Assembly: GCA_025350645.1 (NCBI GenBank)
Contig: JANXXM010000024.1
Location: 1 to 34,974, forward strand
Direction: 5' to 3'
DNA length: 34,974 nt
DNA from: Ferruginibacter sp.
Lineage (GTDB): Bacteria; Bacteroidota; Bacteroidia; Chitinophagales; Chitinophagaceae
Shown here piece after piece: positions 17,518-24,606 of this stretch (position 1 is its first letter; each line of letters starts with the position of its first letter). The translations under genes were made by a program, and so were the position numbers. Under the pieces are notes generated by a model, which saw nothing but the letters and a program-made list of their open reading frames with translations, did not search any database and was not told the origin of the DNA.

Positions 17518-18033
17518 ATGTTTAATAAAACCGATATTGAGTACTATTTTAATTGCTTTAAAATCGAAAATATTTTACTAATTGCAGTTGGAATAATTTC
17601 TATAGTTATTGCTATGTTTTTTTTATTTAAAAATACATTGGCCTGGCACAAAGGTTTTGCAATACCCCTTATTGTTTTTGGAACAATGCATGGCATAGCA
17701 GGTTACAATAATTATAAAAAAGTAAACACTTTAAAAATTAGAAATACTTATGGATATGATATGAACCCTGCGGGACTAAAAACCCAGGAATTTGCAAGAG
17801 TACAGGATATTTATAAAAAGACGGCTATTTTTATTTATATAAATACTGCATTGCTTTTGGGTGCACTAGTATTGTTAGCATATTTTAAAAATAAAGCAGA
17901 CGGAAAATATTATTCCGGTGTGGCTATTTCCCTTTTTATAATGACCTTTATAACGCTGGGTTCGTCTTTATTTATGCAAAATAAAACACGACAATATATT
18001 AATGGAATAAAAACATTTGTAATAAAATCCTGA
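17518..18033 (+). CDS. Small integral membrane protein of unknown function
   Basis: A 171-residue protein with four predicted transmembrane segments at about 17-38, 46-66, 99-122 and 130-152. The central soluble loop (67-98) contains YGYDMNPAGLKTQEFARVQDIYKK. I recognise no enzyme motif. It begins 14 nt after the peroxidase stop and is very likely cotranscribed with it, so it may have an oxidative-stress or redox-related job in the membrane; this is inference from position only. Confidence 0.82.
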   Translation: MFNKTDIEYYFNCFKIENILLIAVGIISIVIAMFFLFKNTLAWHKGFAIPLIVFGTMHGIAGYNNYKKVNTLKIRNTYGYDMNPAGLKTQEFARVQDIYKKTAIFIYINTALLLGALVLLAYFKNKADGKYYSGVAISLFIMTFITLGSSLFMQNKTRQYINGIKTFVIKS

Positions 18034-18257
18034 GTTTAGATACTGCTGCTGTTGATCTTAATTGGCATATGCAATAATAAATAACTATTAAAAATTACTT
18101 TGAGTTATTTCAAAATTCTAATTTAAGGCATCAAAATAAACTGCCTCGAATTAACCCGACATTAAATTTAAAATAATATTAATTTTTTAAGAAAAAAATT
18201 CAAGATAAAAGGTAAATGTAAATCTTTGAAAAGAATTTATGCTAAAGTACTATAATA

Positions 18258-19295
18258 TTACAATGGGCAATTTTCATGATAATTTATAATCTCAATCGGG
18301 GTGCGTTCAAAATTATATGTGGCATAATGATCTCCTATTTCGCTGAGCACTTCATTTATAGCTTCGGGCTCAGAAAGGGTTACGAGCTTTAACCTAAAAT
18401 CTTTTATGCCCGGCAACCCTTTTAAATAGTTGGTATAATGGCGGCGCATTTCGTTAATACCGGTTACTTGCCCTTTCCATTCTATCGAACGTTTTAAATG
18501 GCGGCGGCAAACAGCGAGGCGCTCATCTAAAGTAGGTGCGGGCAATATATCGCCGGTAGCCATAAAATGCTTTATTTCTCTAAAAATCCAGGGGTAGCCT
18601 ATTGCCGCTCTGCCAATCATAATACCATCAACACCATAACGCTCTTTATACTCTTTTGCTTTTTGCGGTGAATCGATATCGCCGTTTCCAAAAATGGGAA
18701 TAAGAATACGTGGGTTGTTTTTTACTTTACCAATCAGCGTCCAATCAGCTTCGCCTTTATACAACTGGCAGCGTGTGCGCCCGTGTATGGCCAGTGCCTG
18801 TACACCGATATCCTGCAGGCGTTCTGCTACTTCTTCTATATTTCTTGTATTATCATCCCAGCCCAGCCTAGTCTTTACTGTTACAGGCAGGCTGGTACTT
18901 TTTATTACAGCTTCTGTGAGCCGTATCATTAAATCTATATCTTTTAAAACGCCTGCACCTGCGCCTTTACTTACTACTTTTTTTACGGGGCAGCCAAAAT
19001 TAATATCTACCAGATCAGGATTTACCGTTTCGCAAATGCGTGCGCTCATAGCCATTGCATCTTCATCACCACCAAAAATCTGAATACCAAATGGACGTTC
19101 CTCTTCTTCAAAATCCAGTTTCTTTTTGCTTTTTACCGCATCTCTTATAAGTCCTTCGCTGCTTATAAACTCGCTGTACATAAGATCTGCGCCATTGTCT
19201 TTACATACGGCACGAAATGGCGGATCACTTACATCTTCCATTGGGGCAAGCAGTAAGGGGAATTCTGGTAATTGTATTGATCCAATATTGGGCAT
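18258..19295 (-). CDS. dusB: tRNA-dihydrouridine synthase, DusB type
   Basis: A 345-residue FMN enzyme that reduces uridines in the tRNA D-loop with NADPH. The start LPEFPLLLAPMEDVSDPPFR is the Dus TIM-barrel opening. DINFGCPVKKVVSKGAGAGVL carries the catalytic Cys102. KTRLGWDD, ALAIHGRTRCQLYKGEADW and GNGDIDSPQKAKEY...DGIMIGRAAIGYPWIF are the flavin and phosphate-binding segments. The C-terminal helical tRNA-binding domain follows (about 245-345). Full length, all key residues present. It is divergent from the CPBP gene, with a good minus-strand -7 box TAAATTTG at 19371-19364. Confidence 0.95.
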   Translation of the reverse strand: MPNIGSIQLPEFPLLLAPMEDVSDPPFRAVCKDNGADLMYSEFISSEGLIRDAVKSKKKLDFEEEERPFGIQIFGGDEDAMAMSARICETVNPDLVDINFGCPVKKVVSKGAGAGVLKDIDLMIRLTEAVIKSTSLPVTVKTRLGWDDNTRNIEEVAERLQDIGVQALAIHGRTRCQLYKGEADWTLIGKVKNNPRILIPIFGNGDIDSPQKAKEYKERYGVDGIMIGRAAIGYPWIFREIKHFMATGDILPAPTLDERLAVCRRHLKRSIEWKGQVTGINEMRRHYTNYLKGLPGIKDFRLKLVTLSEPEAINEVLSEIGDHYATYNFERTPIEIINYHENCPL

Positions 19296-19363
19296 AGCTT
19301 TATATTTTACCTTAATCTATCTCTATGAGAGGGGGAAAAGGGTATATTGCGGGCAAATTTACT

Positions 19364-19393
19364 ATAAAAGATTTTAAGCAATGGAATACAAAA
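19364..19393 (-). promoter_or_regulatory. Candidate dusB promoter
   Basis: Reading leftward, TTTTG (19393-19389) is followed after 17 nt by TAAATTTG (19371-19364), an exact TAnnTTTG -7 box. It lies 68 nt before the dusB start. The spacing is slightly below the usual 19-21 nt, and the -33 box falls within the first codons of the divergent CPBP gene. Confidence 0.5.
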
Positions 19394-20391
19394 GCGTTAA
19401 AGGTTTTACGGGCTGGGCGCAACTCGGTTTTTTATTTGCCTTTTTAGGATTGGGATTTATACTTGCTGGCGGCGTGCAGTATTTCATTTCTTTAAAAATG
19501 ACACCCTCAATATCATTAGTTAAAGATACCAGCGCTTTAATGAAAATTATGCTTGCTCCTCAAAATATAAATTTGGTAAGAGCCAGCCAAGTATTAGGGA
19601 CAATGATGTTGCTTTTTGTACCTGCGCTACTTTGGTCTTATGTAAGCAATGGCAAAAATATGTTTTGGCTGGGCTTTAACAAGTACCTTAATGTGTGGCA
19701 GATATTTGCAGGATTTTTAATTATGTATGCAGCGGCATTGGCAGCAGCACCGTTACAGGATATTACAAAAAGTATTGTAGCGTATTTTCCGGCTATAAAT
19801 AATGCTGCACTGCAAATGGAGCATGAATATAATGAACAGGTTGTTGCATTAAGCAATTTAAAAAACTGGCCAGAGTATTTTTTGGCATTGGTAATTATGG
19901 CTTTTTGTCCGGCTCTGTTTGAAGAAGTATTTTTTAGAGGAGTAGTACAAAATCTTTTTATAAAATGGTGGAAAGCTCCCTTAACAGGGATTTTTATTTC
20001 TGCTTTTATTTTTAGCTTAATACACAACAGTATTTATTTATTTGCCAGCAGGCTTTTACTCGGTTATGTACTCGGGCTCATGTATTATTACACAAAAAAC
20101 ATCTGGATAAATATTATTGCACATTTTTTAAATAATGCCGTTGCACTCACCATACTTTTTAAATCTGGCTTGCGTCACGAAATAATTGATCCTCAAAAAT
20201 TAGACCCTCCTGTGCATTGGACTATAGGACTGGCGGGTGTTGCAGCGTTAGTTGTATTATTTATATGGCTGCAAAAATTATCAGTGATTAATAAAGCTAA
20301 AATAGAAGCAAAAGAAAATTTACTACTGGTTGCAGAAAATCCATTTGGATCTTTTTCGAATAATAAAACAAATATGCATGGCGTTAAATAA
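19381..20391 (+). CDS. CPBP family intramembrane glutamic endopeptidase
   Basis: A 336-residue polytopic membrane protein of the CPBP (CAAX protease and bacteriocin-processing, ABI) family. Motif 1 EExxxR is at Glu181-Glu182...Arg186 (PALFEEVFFRG), motif 2 has His215 (FSLIHN) and motif 3 has His248 with Asn252 (IIAHFLNNAV). All three catalytic motifs are intact, so it is probably an active protease. About eight hydrophobic segments are seen. It overlaps the following cdsA gene by 14 nt. Role unknown: family members mature peptides or process lipoproteins or prenylated proteins. Position beside phospholipid genes may indicate envelope homeostasis. Confidence 0.9.
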   Translation: MEYKSVKGFTGWAQLGFLFAFLGLGFILAGGVQYFISLKMTPSISLVKDTSALMKIMLAPQNINLVRASQVLGTMMLLFVPALLWSYVSNGKNMFWLGFNKYLNVWQIFAGFLIMYAAALAAAPLQDITKSIVAYFPAINNAALQMEHEYNEQVVALSNLKNWPEYFLALVIMAFCPALFEEVFFRGVVQNLFIKWWKAPLTGIFISAFIFSLIHNSIYLFASRLLLGYVLGLMYYYTKNIWINIIAHFLNNAVALTILFKSGLRHEIIDPQKLDPPVHWTIGLAGVAALVVLFIWLQKLSVINKAKIEAKENLLLVAENPFGSFSNNKTNMHGVK

Positions 20392-21085
20392 AGCAGCCTT
20401 TAAAACAAGAGCCATTACAGCATTTGTTTTTGTAGTGGTTATGCTTGCAGGGTTGTTTATAAATGGATATACTTTTATTGCACTTTTTGCTATAATTATT
20501 TGTGGCTGTGCTTATGAAACAGGTAAAATTATTAAATTAATAAAACCCGCAACATGGTTTTATTATTTGCCACTGGCATTAATTTACGCTGCGTTTCCAG
20601 TATTTATGATAGACCTCGGTTTTAAGGGAAACCTTTTTACCAGCGAAGTTACATATCAAAATCTCATCAAGAACTATTCAGCATTATTACCAATAGCAGT
20701 TATACTTTCTATATGGATAAATGATACCATGGCGTACCTGGTGGGTTCATTTATCGGTAAAACGCCCTTATCTAAAATATCTCCTAAAAAAACATGGGAG
20801 GGTACTATCGGAGGTATAATTCTTTGTATAATTTGCATAGGAGTTATTGGTTATTTTATACCTTTTGCGCAACAGCTTTTACTAAAGCACTGGTTAATTA
20901 TAGCAGCAATATGCGCTATAGCCGGTACACTGGGCGATTTGCTGGAAAGTAAATTAAAGCGCCTCGCAGGCATAAAAGACAGTGGTAATTTTATGCCGGG
21001 GCATGGGGGATTCTTAGACCGATTCGATTCTCTTTTATTAGCTGCGCCAGCCGTATGGTTATACGTATACTTTTTTGTTTCGTAA
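20378..21085 (+). CDS. cdsA: Phosphatidate cytidylyltransferase (CDP-diglyceride synthase)
   Basis: A membrane enzyme making CDP-diacylglycerol from phosphatidic acid and CTP, the entry to all phospholipids here. The C-terminus carries the complete CDS signature, SKLKRLAGIKDSGNFMPGHG then GFLDRFDS, with the Mg-binding Asp residues. WINDTMAYLVGSFIGKTPLSKISPKKTWEG, typical of CdsA, precedes it. I chose the ATG at 20378 (235 residues, beginning MALNKAAFKTRAITAF). The frame is open further up to 20330, but those extra 16 residues read as the shifted end of the CPBP gene. This start overlaps the CPBP stop by 14 nt, suggesting coupled translation. About seven transmembrane helices. Confidence 0.94.
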   Translation: MALNKAAFKTRAITAFVFVVVMLAGLFINGYTFIALFAIIICGCAYETGKIIKLIKPATWFYYLPLALIYAAFPVFMIDLGFKGNLFTSEVTYQNLIKNYSALLPIAVILSIWINDTMAYLVGSFIGKTPLSKISPKKTWEGTIGGIILCIICIGVIGYFIPFAQQLLLKHWLIIAAICAIAGTLGDLLESKLKRLAGIKDSGNFMPGHGGFLDRFDSLLLAAPAVWLYVYFFVS

Positions 21086-21131
21086 ACCGCTCCCTTTATT
21101 ACCTTTACACTCTTTATAAATAAATTTTACC

Positions 21132-21788
21132 ATGACGATTCACAGAGAAGGTTACGCATCTATAGCGCTTGCAACTATAATATTTATTATTGTAAATGTA
21201 TTATTATTCTGGCTTTTTGGAACTACACTTTTATGGCTCTGTGTAAGTTTATTTTTAGTAACACTTTCTTTGGTTTTATTTATTGTTTCATTTTTTAGAA
21301 TACCTAATAGGAAATTAACTATAAATAATCATCAGATTATTGCTCCTGCAGATGGTAAAGTAGTAGTAATAGAAGAAGCGGTAGATGAGGAATATTTCAA
21401 AGAAAAACGGTTGCAGGTATCTATATTTATGAGCCCGCTAAATGTGCATGTAAACAGAAATCCTATAGATGGAGAAGTAGTGTATAATAAATACCATAAA
21501 GGCAAATATCTTGTAGCATGGAACCCCAAATCATCTACTGAGAATGAGCGACACTCTGTAGTTTTAAAAAAGGGAAGTGTTGAAATTCTTGTAAAACAAA
21601 TAGCTGGCGCAGTAGCTAGGCGTATTGTAAATTACCTGGAAGTTGGTCAAAAGGTAAAGCAAACTAATGAATACGGGTTTATAAAATTTGGCAGCAGGGT
21701 AGATCTGCTATTGCCTTTGGGAACAAAACTATCCGTAAATTTAAATGAAGATGTGCAAGGTGGAGTAACAATAATCGGGGAAATATAA
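21132..21788 (+). CDS. psd: Phosphatidylserine decarboxylase proenzyme-related protein
   Basis: A 218-residue membrane-anchored pyruvoyl enzyme converting phosphatidylserine to phosphatidylethanolamine. Two hydrophobic helices at the N-terminus (about 10-30 and 33-55) are followed by IIAPADGKVVVIEEA, QVSIFMSPLNVHVNRNP, RHSVVLKKG and VKQIAGAVARRIVNYLE. The self-cleavage site is GFIKFGSRVD with Gly187-Ser188, giving a short alpha chain that starts from Ser188 as pyruvate. This is the short, archaeal-type PSD common in Bacteroidota. It follows cdsA by 46 nt, and together they form two steps of PE synthesis; the intervening synthase (pssA) is not in the window. Confidence 0.93.
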   Translation: MTIHREGYASIALATIIFIIVNVLLFWLFGTTLLWLCVSLFLVTLSLVLFIVSFFRIPNRKLTINNHQIIAPADGKVVVIEEAVDEEYFKEKRLQVSIFMSPLNVHVNRNPIDGEVVYNKYHKGKYLVAWNPKSSTENERHSVVLKKGSVEILVKQIAGAVARRIVNYLEVGQKVKQTNEYGFIKFGSRVDLLLPLGTKLSVNLNEDVQGGVTIIGEI

Positions 21789-21955
21789 AATATTATTTAT
21801 TTTGATTTCTATACTTGATCTAAGAATATTTCAATATTTTTCATAAAGTGGTAGCAAAAATTATCATAAGAACAAGTTTAACATTTAAATTACTTAAAAC
21901 CCAAAAATATCGTTATTTTTAGGATGAAATTTTATTAAAAAATAAAACCATAAAA

Positions 21956-22132
21956 ATGAAAAAAATACTATTACTAGCTACTGCAATTATGTTTATAGGA
22001 AGTGCATCTTTTGCAGAAGGTGGAAAAGGAAAGAAAAAGGCTTGTGCTAAAGGCAAAAGCTGCTGCAGCAAATCCGGCAAAAGCTGTAGTAAAGACAAAG
22101 AAGCTAAAGAGGCTAAAGAAGTAAAAATGTAA
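21956..22132 (+). CDS. 58-residue Cys/Lys-rich exported microprotein
   Basis: An ATG at 21956 opens a 58-residue frame ending with TAA at 22130-22132. Residues 1-20 are a clean Sec signal peptide (MKKILLLATA...ASFA|E). The mature part of 38 residues is extremely Lys-rich, with four cysteines (30, 36, 37, 44) in ACAKGKSCCSKSGKSCSK, then a charged Lys/Glu/Ala tail (DKEAKEAKEAKEV-like). The gene has its own short leader and a very strong hairpin downstream. No family is recognised; the CC and CxxxxxC spacing suggests metal binding or disulfide formation in the periplasm. The signal peptide, compositional order and terminator make it a convincing gene despite its length. Confidence 0.78.
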   Translation: MKKILLLATAIMFIGSASFAEGGKGKKKACAKGKSCCSKSGKSCSKDKEAKEAKEVKM

Positions 22133-22183
22133 TTTTTAAGTTTTTAGAGTGCTTGTTTATTATATCAATAATTTAAATTTAGC

Positions 22184-22229
22184 ATAAACGATAAATCCCG
22201 TTCATTTTTGAACGGGATTTATCGTTTAT
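22184..22229. terminator. 21-bp perfect hairpin between convergent genes
   Basis: Two 21-nt arms (22184-22204 and 22209-22229) are perfectly complementary around a TTTT loop. The core stem is AAATCCCGTTCA / TGAACGGGATTT. It sits between the microprotein gene (plus) and sucC (minus) and probably terminates both. No long T tract follows on either side. Confidence 0.8.
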
Positions 22230-22255
22230 ATTGATACTGCTATTAGTTAACACTT

Positions 22256-23467
22256 TTAAGCTACAGCTTTACCTACCAATGCGGCAGCTTCGCTCAATAA
22301 AATTGCACTCTGTACTTTGAGGCCGCTTTCGTCAATCAATTTTTTTGCTACATCTGCATTGGTACCTTGCAGGCGTACAATTATGGGAATATTAATGTTG
22401 CCGATACTGGTATATGCATCTATAACACCTTGTGCTACTCTATCGCATCGTACAATGCCGCCAAAAATATTTATAAGAATTGCTTTTACCTTAGGATCTT
22501 TCATTATAATACGAAAACCAGCTTCTACCGTTTGTGCATTTGCAGTACCACCCACATCTAAAAAGTTTGCAGGCTCGCCACCACTTAGTTTTATCATATC
22601 CATTGTGGCCATTGCAAGTCCTGCACCGTTTACCATACAACCTACATTACCGTCTAATTTCACAAAATTCAAATTAAATTTTCCTGCTTCTACTTCCGTA
22701 GGGTCTTCCTCACTTACATCTCTAAGTGCAGCAATATCTGCATGGCGAATAATGGCATTGTCATCAATATTCATTTTACAATCTACTGCTATTATTTTTT
22801 CATCACTTGTTTTAAATAGCGGGTTTATTTCCAGCATACCACAATCCAGTCCCACATACGCATCGTATAAATTTATCACAAATTTTACGCAGTTTTTTAA
22901 AGCCTCACCACCGAGCCCAAGATTAAAAGCAATTTTTCGTGCCTGAAAACCCTCAAGTTTTCCGCCGGGATGCACCCATTCTTTAAATATTTTTTCCGGG
23001 GTATCGTGTGCTACATCTTCAATATTCATTCCACCCTCTGTGCTGTACATTATTACGTTTTGGCCTTTTGTTCTGTCCAGCAAAATAGACAAATAAAATT
23101 CTTTTACCGGGTTTGGTCCATCATAGTAAACATCCTGAGCAACTAAAATCTTGTTTACTACTTTTCCTGCTTCGCCAGTTTGTATGGTTACCAAAGTGCC
23201 TCCTAATAAATTGGATGCAATTCTTAAAATATCTTCCGCACTTTTTGCTACTGCCACGCCACGCTGGTCTTTACCAATTATTGAACCCTTGCCACGCCCG
23301 CCTGCATGTATCTGCGCCTTTACCACGGCAAACTTACTGCCATACTGCGTGTTTATAAAACGGTAGGCTTCTTCAGCCTGTGCCCGAGTATTGCATGCAA
23401 TGCCTTCCTGTACGGGAACGTTGTATTTTTTAAGTAATTCTTTAGCCTGATATTCGTGAAGATTCAT
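22256..23467 (-). CDS. sucC: Succinyl-CoA ligase (ADP/GDP-forming) beta subunit
   Basis: A 403-residue TCA-cycle subunit, which with SucD makes succinate and ATP or GTP from succinyl-CoA. MNLHEYQAKELLKKYNVPV is the diagnostic start. The ATP-grasp domain contains VVKAQIHAGGRGKG (about 47-60), and LDCGMLEINPLF binds Mg. The C-terminal CoA-ligase domain has GCMVNGAGLAMATMDMIKL, FLDVGGTANAQTVEAGF and the phosphate loop ILINIFGGIVRCDRVAQG. Length is normal. The alpha subunit sucD is not adjacent in this window, unlike in Escherichia coli. A likely -7 box TATCTTCG lies at 23492-23485. Confidence 0.97.
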   Translation of the reverse strand: MNLHEYQAKELLKKYNVPVQEGIACNTRAQAEEAYRFINTQYGSKFAVVKAQIHAGGRGKGSIIGKDQRGVAVAKSAEDILRIASNLLGGTLVTIQTGEAGKVVNKILVAQDVYYDGPNPVKEFYLSILLDRTKGQNVIMYSTEGGMNIEDVAHDTPEKIFKEWVHPGGKLEGFQARKIAFNLGLGGEALKNCVKFVINLYDAYVGLDCGMLEINPLFKTSDEKIIAVDCKMNIDDNAIIRHADIAALRDVSEEDPTEVEAGKFNLNFVKLDGNVGCMVNGAGLAMATMDMIKLSGGEPANFLDVGGTANAQTVEAGFRIIMKDPKVKAILINIFGGIVRCDRVAQGVIDAYTSIGNINIPIIVRLQGTNADVAKKLIDESGLKVQSAILLSEAAALVGKAVA

Positions 23468-23670
23468 GGTTTAGATATTTGCTGCGAAGATATATAAATA
23501 GCCTCACCTATCCTTGCTGAAACAAAGAGAAAATTAAAGATTATACACATGAATTTTAGAAGGGAAAAAAGCTGATGCCAATCAAAATTATAGAACCTTT
23601 TATAGCGTACACAAACCGGCAGGATTGTTAAAAAGAATAACAGCAGTTTTTATTAAAGCATGAAAGAATG

Positions 23671-23678
23671 TATTTTTG
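23671..23678 (+). promoter_or_regulatory. -7 promoter box upstream of purine nucleoside phosphorylase
   Basis: TATTTTTG at 23671-23678 fits TAnnTTTG exactly and lies 44 nt before the ATG. No clear TTG -33 element is at the right distance, only a T-rich stretch near 23646-23652. Confidence 0.45.
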
Positions 23679-23722
23679 AAGATATTTTATAAACAAAAGA
23701 TTTTCATTATCAATAAATATAC

Positions 23723-24544
23723 ATGTCTCAAGTTCTTCAACAAATAAACGAATCTGTTTCTTACATAAAAAGTATTTACAAAGATGAACCACTTGCAGGT
23801 ATTGTACTTGGTAGTGGTTTGGGCAGTTTTACCAGCGAAATAAAAACGGAGTTAGAAATACCTTATAGTAATATTCCAAATTTCCCCGTGAGTACTGTAG
23901 AAGGTCATAGCGGCAAACTAATTTTTGGTGAGCTTTCGGGCAAAAAAGTAGTTGCAATGGCAGGGAGGTTCCATTATTATGAAGGGTATAGTGCACAGGA
24001 GGTAGTTTTCCCCATAAGAGTAATGAAATATCTTGGAATAAAAACACTACTTATAAGTAATGCAGCAGGCGGCATGAATAAAAGTTTTAAAGTAGGCGAT
24101 ATGATGATCATAAACGATCATATAAGTATGCTAACCGTAAACCCGCTGTTGGGTAAAAATGAAAGTGAATTTGGAACCCGCTTTCCGGATATGAGCGAGC
24201 CTTACAAGAAAGACCTTATAAATAAAGCAAAGTTGATTGCAGCAGCAGCAAATTATGAAATAAAAGAAGGCGTATATGCTGGCGTTACTGGCCCCACATT
24301 TGAAACCCGTGCAGAATATAAAATGCTGGCTATCCTTGGTGGAGACGCAGTAGGAATGAGTACCGTGCAGGAAGTTATAGCGGCAGTGCACTTGGGCCTG
24401 CCCGTATTTGCCATGAGTGTAATTACAGATATTGGCATACGGGAAGAAGAAAATACAATTACCCATGAAGAAGTACTACAGGCTGCAAAAGATGCAGAGC
24501 CAAAACTTACTCATATTTTTAAAGCATTGATTGCTCAATTGTAA
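23723..24544 (+). CDS. Purine nucleoside phosphorylase, trimeric PNP-I family
   Basis: A 273-residue cytosolic salvage enzyme splitting purine nucleosides with phosphate into base and ribose-1-phosphate. Motifs: phosphate loop VLGSGLGSF (about 28-36), AGRFHYYEGY (about 80-89), ISNAAGGMN (about 111-119), INDHISM and EFGTRFPDMS. The base-binding segment is GPTFETRAEYKML with Glu194, and the family signature is DAVGMSTVQEV. The residue matching human PNP Asn243, which selects 6-oxopurines, is Asp236 (SVITDIG) with no gap in alignment, so base specificity may differ. Monocistronic or followed by the porin gene 62 nt downstream. Confidence 0.94.
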   Translation: MSQVLQQINESVSYIKSIYKDEPLAGIVLGSGLGSFTSEIKTELEIPYSNIPNFPVSTVEGHSGKLIFGELSGKKVVAMAGRFHYYEGYSAQEVVFPIRVMKYLGIKTLLISNAAGGMNKSFKVGDMMIINDHISMLTVNPLLGKNESEFGTRFPDMSEPYKKDLINKAKLIAAAANYEIKEGVYAGVTGPTFETRAEYKMLAILGGDAVGMSTVQEVIAAVHLGLPVFAMSVITDIGIREEENTITHEEVLQAAKDAEPKLTHIFKALIAQL

Positions 24545-24606
24545 GTAAAAAATAAATGTGCCCCCGAATAATGGTTTAAACAGAAATTATTTGCAATTAA
24601 TATTTC

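Noticed and set aside
20330-20377. Upstream ATG for cdsA adding 16 residues.
   Set aside because: The extra residues overlap the 3' coding end of the CPBP gene and are not part of the usual CdsA N-terminus; ATG 20378 fits better.
22317-22946. Long antisense open frame of 209 codons opposite sucC.
   Set aside because: sucC is unmistakable; the antisense frame is hydrophobic, Ser/Pro-rich nonsense without family features, a codon-bias shadow.
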